Origin: Deinococcus koreensis | GTDB taxonomy: Bacteria; Deinococcota; Deinococci; Deinococcales; Deinococcaceae | DNA: 64,000 nt | NCBI RefSeq assembly: GCF_002901445.1 | Contig: NZ_PPPD01000004.1 | Span: forward strand, 62,001 to 126,000 | Reading direction: 5' to 3' | In this document: positions 34,304 to 46,376 of the stretch, piece after piece | How positions within the stretch are numbered: the first letter of the stretch is position 1 | Layout of the letters: every line of letters begins with the position of its first letter | Notes under the pieces: generated by a model | The model's database searches: none | What the model saw: the letters and a program-made list of their open reading frames with translations, nothing else | Told to the model about the DNA's origin: nothing | Made by a program: the position numbers and the translations under genes

Positions 34304-34562
34304 GGGCTCAGGGGGGAGGAAGCCTGGACAGGCTGCTCCCACAGTCTTCGGGCGGCGGGTCGTCTTGATCCTGTCCCGGTCAGTGTGCCCAGATCTGGAT
34401 GTGGAACGGTGCTGGAGGGTTCAGACTCGGCTCGCAGGGCGGTCACCCTGCGGGCGGCGGGCGGTCACGGGCCGTCCCGTGGGGGTGGCCAGGTGTGCCT
34501 TCTGGCGCGCAGCGGTGGGGGTCAGGGCGAGGGCGGTGATGCTGGAGGAGGGCCAGCCCTGA

Positions 34563-34772
34563 TCACGCGGACTCCACCTCGAGCCTTACCGCTTTGTCCC
34601 GGTCATACAGGGCACACAGGCCGCTGGTGGTGCCGTGGCTGTACTCGAGGAGGGCGTCGGGTTCGCTCGTGCCGGGTTTCAGTCCCAGGGCTTTCAGCTG
34701 CTCGGCAGTGGCGAGGTGATCGGGGTAAGTCTGGTGGTATTTGGGGCGGGGGGTGGGTTTGGTGCGGGGCAT
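34563..34772 (-). CDS. Small conserved-looking protein
   Basis: 69 residues starting MPRTKPTPRPKYHQTYPDHL and ending with CALYDRDKAVRLEVE. The frame extends upstream, but this ATG gives a compact, protein-like sequence. It runs opposite to the flanking signalling genes. It reads like a conserved small protein rather than a shadow, but the family is not recognised and the ribosome-binding site is weak. Confidence 0.4.
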   Translation of the reverse strand: MPRTKPTPRPKYHQTYPDHLATAEQLKALGLKPGTSEPDALLEYSHGTTSGLCALYDRDKAVRLEVESA

Positions 34773-34944
34773 GGGGGTCACCACCTGGGGACGTCCTTGA
34801 ACAGGCGCGAGGCCAGTGTACTGGAGCCAGCGGGGTGACCGTCTTCCCGACCGAGCCTCAGTTTCTCTGGCACTTCCGGAGAGGCTGAGCCTGGGTGAAC
34901 GGTAAGGAACGCTGAGCGGGCCTGGGGGCGCTGACCCGTATCCT

Positions 34945-37900
34945 GTGACGGTGCCCCATCCCGCGTCTTCCTCCCTGAGCGACCGTCTGCAGGAGCTCAC
35001 CGAGCAGCTCGCCGCGGCCCGCACGCCGGATGAGGTCTTCAGGGTGGTGCTCACGCCCGCGCTGGCGGCCCTGGACGCGGTCGCGGGCGCCGTTCTGCTG
35101 GTGGATGAGGAGGCCAGTCGCCTGACCCTCGCGGTCACGCAGGGGGACGAGGCGGACGTCCAGACCGTCTGGCAGGACGGGCCTCTCGAGCGCGCCGTCC
35201 CGGCTGGCGACGCCCTGGAGCGCCATGAGGCCCTGTTCTTCGAGCATCCGGGCGAGCTCGCGCGCGCCTACCCGGAGCTGGAGGCCCGCACGGGCGGCGT
35301 CGCTGCGGTCGCGACCGCCGTGCTGCCGATGTTCCTCGACGAGCGGCCGCTGGGCACGATCATCCTGGATTTTCGCGAGCCCCACACCTTCACCCAGGAT
35401 GAGCGGCGCTTTCTGCGCACGCTGGCGGCCCAGTGTGCCGTGGCCCTGGGCCGGGCGCGGCTGATGACGGAACTGCAGCGCCAGGTGCAGGAACGCAGCG
35501 GGCAGCTGGAAACGGACGCCCGCGCGCAGGAGGCCTTCATGGCCTTTACCGAGGCGGTGGGCACCGAGACCGACCTGCTGGCCCTGGCCCGGCAGGCGAT
35601 CGCGGTATTGCGCGCCCGCTTCCAGGACGGCAGCATCGCTTACCACACCAGACGGGGGGAGGTGTGGACGCCCGAGGTGTGGAGTGAGGACATGGAGGCG
35701 CCCCTGGTGGCGCGCCTGCAGGCCGGCCTGGCCGACCGTACCCCCTTCATCCGCCAGGCCCTGCGGACGGGCACGGTGGACTTCACGGACGGCTGGAATC
35801 CGGTGCAGGAAGGGATCGCGCACAGCGAGGCGTACGGCGCGGCCGCCACCTATCCGCTGGTGGTGAACGGCGAGGTGCAGGCCCTGCTGGTCTTTGGCCT
35901 GCGGGACACGCGGCGCTGGAGTGGGCGCGACCGGGCGCTCGTGCGGGCGGTGGGGCGCGGGCTGATCCTGGCCCTGGAGCGCGCCGCTCAGGCCCGGCTG
36001 CTGCAGACCCGGGGGGAGGAGCTGGAGGCCCGCACCCTGGCGCTGGAACGCTTCGCCGAGCTGGCCCGCCGCCCGGAGTCCGACCCCCTCACGCTCATCC
36101 GGCAGGCGCAGGAGGCGGTGAGCGAGCTGATCGGTGAGGGCTTCGCGGTGTACTACGAACTCGGCGCCGGCGTCTGGCACCTGCGCTCGCAGGTCGGCCA
36201 CCCCGAGAACCGGGTGGTGCAGGCCTCGCTGGACTCGGCCCTGCCCTACGAGACGGTGCTGAACTTCCGCCGCCCCTGGGAGAGCGGCGAGCCGCTGTAC
36301 CAGGACGTCTACGATCAGGCGCTCGACGACGGGGTGCCCGGCACGGGAGCGCTGGCCTCCACGGCGGCACTGCCGCTGGTCGTCGGGGGTCGGCACCAAG
36401 GGATGTTCGGGTATGGGCTGGAGGTGAGCCGCCCGTGGAGCCGCGCCGACCGGGCGACGCTGGAGACGGCCGTAAGCAGCCTGGGGCTGGCCTTCGAGCG
36501 GGCCGAGCAGACCGGGGCGCTGGAGGAGGAACGCGCCGCCCTCGACGCCTTCGTGGCCTTCAGCGAGGCGGCAGGCACCGAGACCGACGTGTCCACCCTG
36601 GCGCGGCAGGCGGTGACGGCGCTCACCCTGCGCTTCCCCGGGTGCTCCAGCGCCTACTACGAACTGGAGGGGGGCCGCTGGACACTCCGGCTGCACAACG
36701 ATGACCTCAACCATCAGCCGGAGCTGCGCGCGGCGCTGCTGGCGGGGCTGCCCCGGGACACACCCAGCTTCGCCCAGGCCCTGAAGAGCATGCGGCCCGT
36801 CTTCGTGGAGAACTGGGACGCTGCGCAGGAGCAGATCGCCCGCACCGAGGCCTACGGCGCGGTCGCCAACGCCCCGCTCGTGCAGGGCGGCGAGGTGCAG
36901 GCCATCCTGTCCCTGGGCCTCCGGGGGCAGCGGCAGTGGGCCGAGCGCGACCGGGCCGTGTTCCGGGCCGTGGCCCGCGGCCTGACCCTGGCCCTGGAGC
37001 GCGCCGGGCAGGCCCGGCACCTTCAGGCGCGTCAGGCCGAGGAGGCGCGCCGGAGTCAGGCCCTTTCTGCCTTCGCGGAACTCTCCCGCGACCTGGCCCT
37101 GGAGACGGAGCCCTACACGCTCATCCTCCGGACGCAGGAGATCGTGCTGAGCCTGCTGTCCGCCGGGTTCTCGGTCTACTTTGAGCCCCGGGAGGGGGTG
37201 TGGCGCATCGGGTCGCAGGTGGGACACGCCAACACGCCCGAACTACAGGCTGCACTGGAAGCCGGATTGTCCTTTGAGGCGGCGACCAACCTGGTGACCC
37301 CGTGGCGCAGCGGGGAGGCCTATTACCAGGATGAGTATGATCCAGATCTCGACGGACTAACGGGCAGCGAGGCGTACCCGGGCGCCTCGGTGACCCTGCC
37401 CATCGTCGTGAACGGGCACACGCGCGGCGTCCTGGGCTTCGCGCTGTACCGCCAGCGCTCCTGGTCGGGCGAAGACCGGGCGGTGCTGGACACGGTGAGC
37501 CGTCAGCTGACCCTGGCGTTAGAGCGCGCGGAGCAGACCCGACGGCTGGCCGAAGAGCGTGAGGCCCTGGAGGCGTTTGCCCGCTTCACGGAGGCGTCCA
37601 CCCACACCACCGACCCGCTGACGCTGGCCGAGGGTGTTCGGGACGTGCTGCGCGCCACCATCGGGGTGGAGGCAGGCTACTCGGAGCTGGAAGGCGGGCT
37701 CTGGAAGGGCCGGGTGTTCTCCGACCTCACGCCCCCGGAGGTCAGGGCGCAGTCCGTGCAGGGGTTTCCCGCCAACCTGCCGGTCTTTGCCCACCCCTTT
37801 GCGGAGCGGGCCATCGTGTTTGTAGACGATTGGAGAACCCAGAACGTCGCGCATACCGAGATGTACGGCGCCGCCGCGCTGTACCCGTACTTTGGGGCGG

Positions 37901-39672
37901 GGCAGCCGCGCGGCCTGCTGACCATGGGCACGACCCAGGCCCGGGCCTGGACGGCGCGCGAGCGCAGCGTGTTCCGGTCGGTGGGGCGCAGCCTGGCGCT
38001 GGCCTTCGAGCGGGCGGAGGCGGCGCGGCACCTGCAGACCCAGAACGCCGAGCTGGCGGCGCGTACCCAGGCGCTGGAGGGCTTCGCCGAGCTGACTCGC
38101 GATCTGAGCACCGGGACCGACCGCCTGACCCTGGTGCGGCGCGCCCAGGAGGTGGCCCTGTCGCTGCTTCCAGACGGGTACGCCCTGTATTTCGAGCCCC
38201 AGGGGGACTGGAGGGTGTTGCGCGCCCAGACCGGGGAACTGCGCAGCGCCGCCCTCCAGGCGGCGGCCGACCAGGGCTTCCCGGTTCAGGAGGCCCGGAA
38301 CCTGTTCATTCCCTACACGACCCTGAAGCCGTACTACCAAGACCAGTACGACATCGATACGGACACCATCGGTGAGCTGGGGGCGCACCTGGGGGCCACG
38401 GCGACCTTCCCGGTACTGCTTCAGGGCCAGCCGAAGGGGGTGATGGCGGTGGTGCTGTTCGGCGGCGCGCGGCCGTGGGCACGGCCGGATCAGGCCGCGT
38501 TGGAGTCGGTGGTGCGCAGCCTGGGCCTGGCGCTGGAACGGGCCGAGGGTCTGGCCCGGCTGGAGGCGCGTACCCAAGAGGTTGCCCAATGGCGCGAGCG
38601 CTACGAGGTGGCGGTGAAGGGCTCGGGCCACCTGCTCTATGACTGGAACCCGCGCACGGGCGAGATCCTGTACGGCGGCGCGGTCGAGGGTATCACCGGC
38701 TACGCGCCGGAGGAGCTGGCCGGCACCCTGGACGACTGGACGGAATGGCTGATCCACCCGGACGACCGGGACGCCTTTACCCGGGAGATCGGGCGGGTCG
38801 TCGCCTCGGGTGAGGAGTTTCATCTGCCCTTCCGAGTGCTGCGCAAGGACGGGACGGTCGCCCAGGTGGAGGACGACGGCTATTTCAAGCGCGACGCCTC
38901 CAACGAGGTGACGCGCATGGTGGGCCTGGTCAAGGACGTGACCGAGCGCGAGCGGGCGCAGGCGGAGCTGCTCCGCACCAACGAGGAGCTGCGCCGCTCC
39001 AACGCGGAGCTGGAGCAGTTCGCGTACATCGCCTCGCACGACCTGCAGGCCCCCATCCGCTCGGTGACCTCCTTCAGCGAGATCCTGGCGAGTCGCTACG
39101 AGGCGCAGCTGGACGAGCGCGGAGTGCGGTATCTGCGCTTCATCACGGAGAGTGGGCAGCACATGAAGCGGCTGGTGGACGACCTGCTGACCTTCTCGCG
39201 CGTCGACACCGAGCAGCGTCCGCCCACTCCAACTGACAGCGGCGCGGTGGTGGAGCAGGTGTGGCGGCGCCTGATGCCGGAGGTGGAGGCCCTGGAGGCC
39301 ACGGTTACGTTTAGTGCCCTGCCTCGCGTGCTGGTGGATCGGCGGCAGCTCGATCAATTGCTACAGAACCTGCTGGCCAACGCGCTGAAGTACCACCGGC
39401 CGGGCGTGCCGCCGCGCCTGCAGGTCTCGGCCGAGTGGGAGGGGGCGTGCTGGCGCTTTGCCATAACGGACAACGGCCTGGGGATCGAGTCTCAATACTT
39501 CGAGAAGGTCTTCGTGATCTTCCAGCGGCTTCATGGTCAGGGGGTCTACCAGGGCACGGGGATCGGGCTGGCGGTGTGTAAGAAGATCGTGGAGTGCCAT
39601 GGCGGGCGGTTGTGGGTGGAGAGCGTGCCGGGGGAGGGCAGCACCTTCCTGTTTACTCTGCCGGCGGCGTGA
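34945..39672 (+). CDS. Histidine kinase with seven GAF domains and PAS
   Basis: 1575 residues. A first GAF (~10-175) is followed by six GAF-like domains that alternate between two types: A (start ~195, 534, 876; signature x[23 protein letters not shown]) and B (start ~370, 707, 1046; signature YYQDEYD-like), a 1.02-kb unit repeated three times. A PAS domain (~1225-1335) precedes the HisKA helix [12 protein letters not shown] (His1365), and the ATPase domain shows [18 protein letters not shown] and [12 protein letters not shown]. No membrane helix is seen, so it is a cytosolic sensor. The start is GTG at 34945 or 34951. The receiver at 33.4 kb is a candidate partner. Confidence 0.92.
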   Translation: MTVPHPASSSLSDRLQELTEQLAAARTPDEVFRVVLTPALAALDAVAGAVLLVDEEASRLTLAVTQGDEADVQTVWQDGPLERAVPAGDALERHEALFFEHPGELARAYPELEARTGGVAAVATAVLPMFLDERPLGTIILDFREPHTFTQDERRFLRTLAAQCAVALGRARLMTELQRQVQERSGQLETDARAQEAFMAFTEAVGTETDLLALARQAIAVLRARFQDGSIAYHTRRGEVWTPEVWSEDMEAPLVARLQAGLADRTPFIRQALRTGTVDFTDGWNPVQEGIAHSEAYGAAATYPLVVNGEVQALLVFGLRDTRRWSGRDRALVRAVGRGLILALERAAQARLLQTRGEELEARTLALERFAELARRPESDPLTLIRQAQEAVSELIGEGFAVYYELGAGVWHLRSQVGHPENRVVQASLDSALPYETVLNFRRPWESGEPLYQDVYDQALDDGVPGTGALASTAALPLVVGGRHQGMFGYGLEVSRPWSRADRATLETAVSSLGLAFERAEQTGALEEERAALDAFVAFSEAAGTETDVSTLARQAVTALTLRFPGCSSAYYELEGGRWTLRLHNDDLNHQPELRAALLAGLPRDTPSFAQALKSMRPVFVENWDAAQEQIARTEAYGAVANAPLVQGGEVQAILSLGLRGQRQWAERDRAVFRAVARGLTLALERAGQARHLQARQAEEARRSQALSAFAELSRDLALETEPYTLILRTQEIVLSLLSAGFSVYFEPREGVWRIGSQVGHANTPELQAALEAGLSFEAATNLVTPWRSGEAYYQDEYDPDLDGLTGSEAYPGASVTLPIVVNGHTRGVLGFALYRQRSWSGEDRAVLDTVSRQLTLALERAEQTRRLAEEREALEAFARFTEASTHTTDPLTLAEGVRDVLRATIGVEAGYSELEGGLWKGRVFSDLTPPEVRAQSVQGFPANLPVFAHPFAERAIVFVDDWRTQNVAHTEMYGAAALYPYFGAGQPRGLLTMGTTQARAWTARERSVFRSVGRSLALAFERAEAARHLQTQNAELAARTQALEGFAELTRDLSTGTDRLTLVRRAQEVALSLLPDGYALYFEPQGDWRVLRAQTGELRSAALQAAADQGFPVQEARNLFIPYTTLKPYYQDQYDIDTDTIGELGAHLGATATFPVLLQGQPKGVMAVVLFGGARPWARPDQAALESVVRSLGLALERAEGLARLEARTQEVAQWRERYEVAVKGSGHLLYDWNPRTGEILYGGAVEGITGYAPEELAGTLDDWTEWLIHPDDRDAFTREIGRVVASGEEFHLPFRVLRKDGTVAQVEDDGYFKRDASNEVTRMVGLVKDVTERERAQAELLRTNEELRRSNAELEQFAYIASHDLQAPIRSVTSFSEILASRYEAQLDERGVRYLRFITESGQHMKRLVDDLLTFSRVDTEQRPPTPTDSGAVVEQVWRRLMPEVEALEATVTFSALPRVLVDRRQLDQLLQNLLANALKYHRPGVPPRLQVSAEWEGACWRFAITDNGLGIESQYFEKVFVIFQRLHGQGVYQGTGIGLAVCKKIVECHGGRLWVESVPGEGSTFLFTLPAA

Positions 39673-40161
39673 GGGGCGTCAGGGCGGGTGTGACGCACAC
39701 CGGAGCCAGTGCGGGGGGTCTGACAAGCCAGTCCTCCTGTATAATGCTCGATATTTGTTACGTTGACTGACCATCCCTCTTTCCCCCTGCCCTCTTACGT
39801 CCCCCGTTCCCACCTCAGCCTCGTTCCCTCGTCGGCTGTCGCTGTGGCCCAGGCTCTTGGTTTCTCGTTTCTGCCTTGTCCTTATTTCCCGCCCTATGCT
39901 GGGCCTTTCCCTGATGATGACTTCACAGGGAGGCTGGTGCTCGGGGACGGTGGGGAACAAGGTGGCATCCTTCCATCATAGGTGTACATATCAGAAGATA
40001 TATCTCACGCTGAACTTGCCGCCGCTTACTCCAGTCCGGTGGCCCCACAGTGCACCAGCCCGACCTCTCGCTGTCGCCCCTGCTGACGGCCCTGGCCACG
40101 GCAGCTGAGGGGCAGGCGGAGAGAGCGGGAACCCGAACCGTGCCTGCTGATCATCAGATGG
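39673..40161. other. Intergenic stretch with promoter-like and repeat elements
   Basis: No gene is supported in these 490 bp. A TATAAT at about 39739 follows CTGACA at short spacing and looks promoter-like on the plus strand. An AT-rich dispersed repeat begins at 39985. Confidence 0.35.
39985..40065. repeat. Dispersed repeat, copy 1 (AT-rich palindrome)
   Basis: The core ATATCAGAAGATAT is an inverted repeat at 39988-40001. The 24 bp from 39985 match 18 of 24 bases of 51865-51888, and a weaker match (GGTGGCCCC...TGCACC) continues some 50 bp downstream in both places. Confidence 0.45.
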
Positions 40162-40443
40162 TCAACCTTCGCTTTGCCCCCCTTCGGGGGGCCATTGTCT
40201 GGTGTCGATCCAGGAATGCAGCGTCCGGCGCCCCAACGGCGAGAGTCGGTACCCAGCCAGGCGCTCACCGACCCGGCGCTCCACATAGCCCAGCTCTTCC
40301 AATCGGGGAAGCAGCTCCGCCAGATACACCGTCTCCAGACTCCTGGTCTGCGGCGACATGTGAATGTCCTTGAGGCTCCAGACCCGATTCTCGCTGGCCA
40401 GTACCGCCAGCACGGCCGCACGCTCGGAAGAATGATGACGCAT
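40162..40443 (-). CDS. Winged-helix regulator (small)
   Basis: 93 residues: VLAVLASENRVWSLKDIHM, then LETVYLAELLPRLEELGYVERRVGERLAGYRLSPLGRRTL, a helix-turn-helix plus wing as in PadR- or ArsR-like repressors. There are no Cys clusters for metal sensing. GAGGT is adjacent to the ATG. CATACCCCATAC just upstream is a possible operator. The gene points away from the cobalamin operon; whether it controls it is unknown. Confidence 0.6.
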   Translation of the reverse strand: MRHHSSERAAVLAVLASENRVWSLKDIHMSPQTRSLETVYLAELLPRLEELGYVERRVGERLAGYRLSPLGRRTLHSWIDTRQWPPEGGQSEG

Positions 40444-40605
40444 ACCTCACTGTATGGGGTATGGAAACGAAAAGACGCATCAGATCTTGGTGCACTCCCT
40501 GCGGCGCTTGACCGTCACCCTAACCGGCGCGGGGGCGGGGGTTCCCCCCAAGTTGCCACCGTGCGCCGACCCAGGAGTGCGTGGTGGGCCGTGTACTCCG
40601 CCCCC

Positions 40606-40728
<123 letters not shown>

Positions 40729-40888
40729 CTTTTCTTTGGAGAAGCGCACCTCTCGCCGTCAGAGGGCCGCACACTGAGTCGATGTCACCGCGCTATGCGC
40801 GTGCCCGCTCTGGCCCCGGCTGGAGCGGGTTTTCCCACGCTGCGCCCGCTCCTGGCTGTTCCACCGCCCACGCACGCCGGAGTTCACC

Positions 40889-41761
40889 ATGCCTTACCGT
40901 TTCCTGCTCGCCGCCCTGCTGGCTGCCGCGTCCACTGCCGCCGCGACCACGTACCCGCTGACTGTCAGGGACGACCTGGGCCGCGTTGTCACCCTGAAGG
41001 CCCCGCCCCGCCGAATCATCGCCATGCTCCCCAGCCACACCGAGACGCTCGCCGCCATCGGCGCGGAGGGCACGCTGATCGCCGTGGACGAGTACAGCAA
41101 CTACCCCAGAACCCTGACCGACCGCCTGCCGAAGGTGGGCAGCGGCTACCAGCCGAACATCGAGAAGATCGTGGCGCTGAACCCAGACCTGGTGCTGGCC
41201 GATGAATCCAGTGGCTCACGCCTGACCGAAAAACTCGCGGCGGCGGGCCTGACCGTGTACGGCGGCACCGCGCAGACGTTTGGCGAGGTCTTCGAAAAGA
41301 TTGCCGTTCTGGGCCGGCTCACGAACCACGAGGCTGGCGCCACGCGCCTGATTACGACCATGCGCACCGACCTGAACGCCTTGCAGGCCAGTGTCGTGGG
41401 CCTGCCAAAGGTCAGCACGTACTTCGAGATCGATCCCACGCCGTACTCGGTCGGGCCGAACTCGTTCATCGGCGCGCTGATCGCGAAGGCGGGCGGACAG
41501 ACCATCGTGCCGGCCGCGCTGGGCGACTTCCCGAAGATTGACCCGGAGGTTATCGTGAAGGCCAACCCGCAGGTCATGGTCGGCCTAAGCCTCGCGGACG
41601 CGCGCGTGCGCCCCGGCTGGAACACCCTACGGGCCGTGCAGGCCGGCCGCGTCTCCGAACCCACCGCCGAGGAGAACGACGCCCTGAGTCGCCCCGGCCC
41701 GCGCCTGGCGGTCGCCCTGCGCGCATTGATCCGCCTGCTGCATCCTGGAGCGCTGAAGTGA
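40889..41761 (+). CDS. btuF: Cobalamin ABC transporter substrate-binding protein
   Basis: 290 residues with a signal peptide ([16 protein letters not shown]) and GGAG 7 bp before the ATG. The fold is BtuF-like: [31 protein letters not shown], then [17 protein letters not shown] and [10 protein letters not shown]. It binds corrinoids outside the cytoplasmic membrane for import. It is the first gene after the cobalamin riboswitch. Its usual partners, permease BtuC and ATPase BtuD, are not in the window. Confidence 0.9.
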   Translation: MPYRFLLAALLAAASTAAATTYPLTVRDDLGRVVTLKAPPRRIIAMLPSHTETLAAIGAEGTLIAVDEYSNYPRTLTDRLPKVGSGYQPNIEKIVALNPDLVLADESSGSRLTEKLAAAGLTVYGGTAQTFGEVFEKIAVLGRLTNHEAGATRLITTMRTDLNALQASVVGLPKVSTYFEIDPTPYSVGPNSFIGALIAKAGGQTIVPAALGDFPKIDPEVIVKANPQVMVGLSLADARVRPGWNTLRAVQAGRVSEPTAEENDALSRPGPRLAVALRALIRLLHPGALK

Positions 41762-41885
41762 TGCCGGACGCCACCGAATTCAGAGTGACTCGTGGACAGA
41801 TCGGAATGCATGTCCAACGCACCAGTCCAGCACCCTGCTTCAGCCCGCTTCACTCGGGCTCGCCCTCGGTTCACCCGAGTGTCCG

Positions 41886-42509
41886 GTGACCGGCCCGCTC
41901 GACGACGCGACCCGCGAGCGGCGCGAAGCGGCCATGCGTGACTTGACGGCCGCCCGCGACGCGCACCGGAAACCGGAGGGGCTCCAAAAGGGCCGCCGGG
42001 GCCTGCTGATCGTGAACACTGGGCACGGCAAAGGCAAGACGACCGCTGCGCTGGGGCTGATGATGCGCGCCCACGGGCGGGGCCTGCGCGTGCGGCTGTT
42101 CCAGTTCCTGAAGCACGAGGGCGCGCGCTTCGGCGAGCACCGCACCCTGGACGTCCTGGGCATCGAGCACGAGGGCCTGGGCGACGGCTTCACGTGGCGC
42201 TCGCGTGACCTGGAGAATAGCGCCGCCATGGCAGCGCACGGCTGGGCCCTGGCCAGGGGCGCCATCCTGGCCGGTGAGTACGATCTGATCGTGCTCGACG
42301 AGTTCACGTACGCCCTCACCTACGGCTGGGTGGCCTGGCCGGAGGTCGAGGCCACCCTGAAGGCCCGCCCCGCCCTGGTGCACGTGGTCATCACCGGCCG
42401 GGACGCCCTGCCGGAACTGACCGTGCTGGCCGACACGGTGAGCGAGGTCACGCCCGTCAAACATGCGTACGCGGCCGGGATCGGCGCGCAGACGGGCATC
42501 GAGTACTGA
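41886..42509 (+). CDS. cobO: Cob(I)yrinic acid a,c-diamide adenosyltransferase
   Basis: 207 residues from GTG 41886. The P-loop [17 protein letters not shown] (~42-58) and the core ([43 protein letters not shown]) are those of CobO/BtuR. It transfers the 5'-deoxyadenosyl group of ATP to cobalt of reduced corrinoids. It lies 124 bp after btuF and 1 bp before cobD, so it begins a tightly packed run of salvage genes. Confidence 0.93.
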   Translation: MTGPLDDATRERREAAMRDLTAARDAHRKPEGLQKGRRGLLIVNTGHGKGKTTAALGLMMRAHGRGLRVRLFQFLKHEGARFGEHRTLDVLGIEHEGLGDGFTWRSRDLENSAAMAAHGWALARGAILAGEYDLIVLDEFTYALTYGWVAWPEVEATLKARPALVHVVITGRDALPELTVLADTVSEVTPVKHAYAAGIGAQTGIEY

Positions 42510-42510
42510 G

Positions 42511-43404
42511 GTGCTCCGGCCCACGCCCCGCCGCGCTCTGCTGCTCGCCCTGGCGCTGGACACGCTGGGGGAACCGCCCGCCCACGCACACCCTGTCGTG
42601 TGGATGGGCTCGTTCCTGAAGGCGGCCCGCATCCAGTGGAGGGCGACCACGCCGACCGGACAGCTGGCCGAGGGCGCGGCGGGCTGGGCCCTCGGCACGC
42701 TCCTCAGCGGCGGCGCGGGCGTGCTGGCCTCCCGACTGCCGTGGCCCGTGCAGGGCGTCCTGCTCAAGCCCCTGCTGGCCCGGCGCGCCCTGTTCACAGC
42801 GGTCGAGGACGTACACGGCGCGCTGGAGGCAGGCGACCTCCCGGAAGCGCGCCGGCTGCTATCGTGGCACCTCGTCAGCCGGGACACGGCCACGCTGGAC
42901 GCGTCCGGGGTGGCCGGCGCCGCACTCGCCAGTCTCGCGGAGAACCTGTCGGACAGCGTCGTCGCGCCCCTGCTCGCCGCGCGGGCCGGCGGGTTGGGTG
43001 TGGCCGCCGCCTACCGCTTCACGAACACGGCCGACGCGATGTGGGGCTACCGCACGCCGGAACTGACGTGGGCAGGCAAGGCCGCCGCACACGCTGACGA
43101 CCTCCTGAACGTTGTGCCGGCGCGTCTGACTGCCCTGTGCGCCCTGCTCGCTGCCGGTGGCCGGGGGTGGCGGGTGTGGGCGCGGGATCGGCGAGTCACG
43201 CCCAGCCCGAACGGCGGGCATCCCATGAGCGCGTTCGCGGGCGCGCTGAACGTGCGCCTGGAGAAACGCGGCGTGTACGTTCTGAACGCCGCCGGGCGGC
43301 CCCCAGCCCCCACCGACCTGCTGCGCGCGCTGGTTCTCGCCCGCCGCACCCTCGTTCTGGCCGCCGCGTGCGCCCTGTGGCCCGGAACCTCGAGGACATC
43401 GTGA
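42511..43404 (+). CDS. cobD: Adenosylcobinamide-phosphate synthase (CbiB type)
   Basis: 297 residues from GTG 42511, immediately after the cobO stop. Typical motifs are [61 protein letters not shown] and [11 protein letters not shown]. It is a membrane protein that attaches aminopropanol (phosphate) to cobyric acid. The product is used by CobU. Its stop overlaps the next start (GTGA). Confidence 0.92.
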   Translation: MLRPTPRRALLLALALDTLGEPPAHAHPVVWMGSFLKAARIQWRATTPTGQLAEGAAGWALGTLLSGGAGVLASRLPWPVQGVLLKPLLARRALFTAVEDVHGALEAGDLPEARRLLSWHLVSRDTATLDASGVAGAALASLAENLSDSVVAPLLAARAGGLGVAAAYRFTNTADAMWGYRTPELTWAGKAAAHADDLLNVVPARLTALCALLAAGGRGWRVWARDRRVTPSPNGGHPMSAFAGALNVRLEKRGVYVLNAAGRPPAPTDLLRALVLARRTLVLAAACALWPGTSRTS

Positions 43405-44426
43405 CGCCAGCTGGCCTTCCCCCCCGCGTGCCCCAATCCCCGCACGGCGGCCCGGACAGCACACCCTTCACGGGCCTGGACTTCAGCGTGAACGCCAACC
43501 CGTATGGCCCGAACCCGCTGCTCGTGCAGGCCCTGCGGGACGCGGATCACGCCGCCTACCCTGAGCCCACCTACGCAGACGTGCGTTCCCGCCTGGGCGC
43601 GTGGCACGGTCTGGACGCCGCGCAGGTCGCGCTGGCCACGGGGGCGTCCGACCTGCTGCACCGCCTCGTGCGGGCCTTCCTGCCTGCGAGGGGCACGCTG
43701 CTCAGCCTGCACGCGCCCTTCGGGGAGCTCGCGCGGGCCGCCGCCCTGAACCGCGCCACAGTGGTGACTGTGCCGAACGTGCCGGAGACCCTCGCACCCG
43801 GCACGCGGCTCGTCTACGTGGGCTACCCGCATAACCCGACCGGGCACGCGCCCACCCTGGAACAGCTGCGCGCCCTGGCCGACCTCTGCGCCAACGCCGA
43901 CGCCCTCCTGATCTTGGACGAGGCGTACGCGCCCTTCACCACGCTGCCCACCCTGACCCGGCATCCGGCGGTCGTGCGGGTGCTGTCGCCTGGCAAGGCA
44001 CACGGCCTGGTCGGCGCGCGGCCCGCGTACGCCCTGGCCGACCCGGACGTGGTCGCCGCACTCGACAATCTTGCCCCGGCGTGGCACGTCCCGGCGGGCA
44101 CGGCGGCCGTTCTGGCGGCCCTGCCGGCGGGCGCGTCCTTCCTGATGCAGACGCTGCCGCGCGTGGCGCAGCACGCCGCCGTCTTGGCCACCGACCTGGG
44201 CGCACTGGGCCACGTGGGGCATCACGGCACGCCGTTTCTGACCCTGCGCGCCCCGGACGCCGCCCACACCTGCGCGGCGCTGCTGGCCCAGGGGCTGCGC
44301 GTGCGGGACTGCGCCAGCTACGGTCTGCCCGACACCGTGCGGATCAGCACCCTCACGCCCGGTGAGAACGCCACGCTAATCCGCGCGCTGGGCGAACTGG
44401 TTCGGGGAGGTGGGCGACATGGGTAG
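43401..44426 (+). CDS. cobC: Threonine-phosphate decarboxylase (PLP enzyme)
   Basis: 341 residues from GTG 43401. A class I/II aminotransferase fold: [45 protein letters not shown] and the PLP lysine region [13 protein letters not shown]. In this operon it should make the aminopropanol phosphate arm from L-threonine phosphate for CobD. (The same enzyme is called CobD in Salmonella.) The N-terminus is somewhat short. It overlaps both neighbours, so it is translated in series with them. Confidence 0.85.
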   Translation: MTPAGLPPRVPQSPHGGPDSTPFTGLDFSVNANPYGPNPLLVQALRDADHAAYPEPTYADVRSRLGAWHGLDAAQVALATGASDLLHRLVRAFLPARGTLLSLHAPFGELARAAALNRATVVTVPNVPETLAPGTRLVYVGYPHNPTGHAPTLEQLRALADLCANADALLILDEAYAPFTTLPTLTRHPAVVRVLSPGKAHGLVGARPAYALADPDVVAALDNLAPAWHVPAGTAAVLAALPAGASFLMQTLPRVAQHAAVLATDLGALGHVGHHGTPFLTLRAPDAAHTCAALLAQGLRVRDCASYGLPDTVRISTLTPGENATLIRALGELVRGGGRHG

Positions 44427-45840
44427 TGCCGCTCCAGGCCGGGCGATCATGATCCAGGGCTGCACCAGCAGCGCCGGCAAGAGTTACCTCACGGCCGCGC
44501 TGTGCCGTGCCCTGATGAACGCGGGCGTGCGAGTGGTTCCCTTCAAGGCACAGAACATGAGCAACAATGCCGGCGTCACACCGGACGGACTGGAGATGGG
44601 ACGCGCGCAGCTCGTACAGGCCCGTGCGGCGCGCGTCACGCCGGACGTCCGCATGAACCCGGTGCTTCTGAAACCCGAGGCGGACACCCGCTCGCAGGTC
44701 GTGCTGCTCGGACGGGTCGACCGCGAGATCACCGAACTTCCCTGGCGTGAACGCAAGGCGCACCTGTGGCCGCACGTGCAGGCGTCCCTGCACAGTCTGC
44801 TCGCCGAGTACGACGTCGTCGTCATCGAGGGCGCGGGCAGTCCCGCCGAGGTGAACCTGCGCGGCAGCGACATCGTGAACATGCGCGTCGCGCTGGAGGC
44901 GCAGGCCGGCGTCCTGCTGGCCGCCGACATCGACCGGGGCGGGGCCTTCGCGCATCTGCTCGGCACGTGGCACTGCCTGGAGCCGCAGGAGCGGGCGCGG
45001 CTGCGCGGTTTCGTCCTCAACCGCTTCCGGGGTGACGCGTCCCTGCTGGCCCCCGCACCCGCGTGGCTGGAGGCGCAGACCGGGGTGCCGACGGTGGGCG
45101 TGGTGCCGCTGCTGGATGTCCCGTTGCCGGAGGAAGATGGGGTTGGGCCCGGCACCCACAGCCGCGCGGCCCAACAGGGCGGTGGCTTCGTCGCCATCGC
45201 CCGCCTGCCGCGCGTGAGCAACCTCGACGAGTTCGCGCCGCTGGGCGACCTGGCCCGCTGGGTCACGTCGCCGTCGGAACTTGCCGGCGCGCGGGCGGTG
45301 GTCTTGCCCGGCAGCAAGAGTACGGCCGCCGACCTGAACTGGCTGCGTGCCACTGGCCTCGCGGGGGCGGTCACGCGGCTCGCGAATGCGGGCGTGCCCG
45401 TGCTGGGCGTGTGCGGCGGGCTACAGATGCTCGGCATGGCGATCCGCGATCCGCACGGCGTGGAGAGCGGCGGCGACGTGGCGGGCCTGGGTCTCCTCGA
45501 CCTGCACACCGAATTGGCGCCCGACAAGACGACCGTGCAGACCACCTTCACTGACCCGGAATCGGGGTTCACCCTGACTGGGTACGAGATTCATCACGGA
45601 CAGACCCGGGCCGGGCCGGGCGCGCGCACGCTCGTGCCGGGGCTGCTGTGGCAGCAGGGCAACGTGCGCGGCACGTACCTGCACGGCCTGCTGGAACACC
45701 CCGCGTACCTGGAACGTTTCCTGACCTGGGCCGGGCTGCCGGCGCCGCCTGGCCTGGACTCTCTGGACGCCCGCCTGGACGCCATCGCCGCGCAGGTGCG
45801 GGCGAACCTGGACTGGCCGGTCATCGAGGCCATGCTGTGA
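44419..45840 (+). CDS. cobQ: Cobyric acid synthase
   Basis: About 473 residues; the ATG at 44419 has GGAGG 8 bp upstream and is preferred to GTG 44410. The N-terminal ATP-binding domain starts [18 protein letters not shown] with [11 protein letters not shown] and [14 protein letters not shown]. The C-terminal amidotransferase domain has the Cys nucleophile in [12 protein letters not shown] and a His in [11 protein letters not shown]. It amidates four side chains of adenosylcobyrinic acid a,c-diamide to give cobyric acid. Earlier corrin-ring genes are absent, so it probably serves salvage of incomplete corrinoids. Confidence 0.93.
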   Translation: MGSAAPGRAIMIQGCTSSAGKSYLTAALCRALMNAGVRVVPFKAQNMSNNAGVTPDGLEMGRAQLVQARAARVTPDVRMNPVLLKPEADTRSQVVLLGRVDREITELPWRERKAHLWPHVQASLHSLLAEYDVVVIEGAGSPAEVNLRGSDIVNMRVALEAQAGVLLAADIDRGGAFAHLLGTWHCLEPQERARLRGFVLNRFRGDASLLAPAPAWLEAQTGVPTVGVVPLLDVPLPEEDGVGPGTHSRAAQQGGGFVAIARLPRVSNLDEFAPLGDLARWVTSPSELAGARAVVLPGSKSTAADLNWLRATGLAGAVTRLANAGVPVLGVCGGLQMLGMAIRDPHGVESGGDVAGLGLLDLHTELAPDKTTVQTTFTDPESGFTLTGYEIHHGQTRAGPGARTLVPGLLWQQGNVRGTYLHGLLEHPAYLERFLTWAGLPAPPGLDSLDARLDAIAAQVRANLDWPVIEAML

Positions 45841-46376
45841 GTGGCGCCGGGTCGGGCCGCGTCGTGTTCGTGACCGGCGGCGCGCGCAGCGGCAAGAGCT
45901 CCTTCGCCGAACGCCTGGCCTCGCAGGCGGGCGGCCCGGTGACGTACCTCGCGACCGCGCAGCCCTTCGACGACGAGATGCAGGGGCGCATCGACCGGCA
46001 CGCCCAGGATCGCCCGTCCGGGTGGGTCACGGTGGAGGAACCCCTGCAGGTGTCCGCCGCTGTGCGTGCCGCCTCCACCCCCACGGTGCTGCTCGACTGC
46101 CTGAGCCTATGGGTCAGCAACGCCATGCTGACCGGGTGGACGGATCACGCCGTGCTGGACGCCACCACCGAACTGCTGTCGGTCGCCCGCGCCCGGGCGG
46201 GACTGACGGTGCTCGTCACGAACGAGGTCGGCTCCGGCATCGTCCCGGTCGGCGCCCTGGCCCGCCGGTACCGCGACGTGCTCGGCTGGGTGAACCAGCG
46301 GGCCGCAGCTGCCAGTGACGACGCGTACCTGATCGCCAGCGGCCTGCCCCTCATCCTGAAAGGAAACACCCCATGA
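45837..46376 (+). CDS. cobU: Adenosylcobinamide kinase/guanylyltransferase
   Basis: 179 residues from GTG 45837, overlapping the cobQ stop. P-loop FVTGGARSGKSSFAE, then TYLATAQPFDDEMQGRIDRHAQDRP with the His used for guanylylation, LLDCLSLWVSN and VTNEVGSGIVP. It phosphorylates adenosylcobinamide and adds GMP to make AdoCbi-GDP, the substrate of CobS. The stop overlaps the cobT start (ATGA). Confidence 0.93.
   Translation: MSGAGSGRVVFVTGGARSGKSSFAERLASQAGGPVTYLATAQPFDDEMQGRIDRHAQDRPSGWVTVEEPLQVSAAVRAASTPTVLLDCLSLWVSNAMLTGWTDHAVLDATTELLSVARARAGLTVLVTNEVGSGIVPVGALARRYRDVLGWVNQRAAAASDDAYLIASGLPLILKGNTP

Noticed and set aside
34858..39357. Two long minus-strand open frames opposite the GAF kinase (34858-37227 and 37519-39357)
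   Set aside because: They are antisense shadows of a GC-rich repeated gene; the repeats in them are only the reflected GAF repeats.
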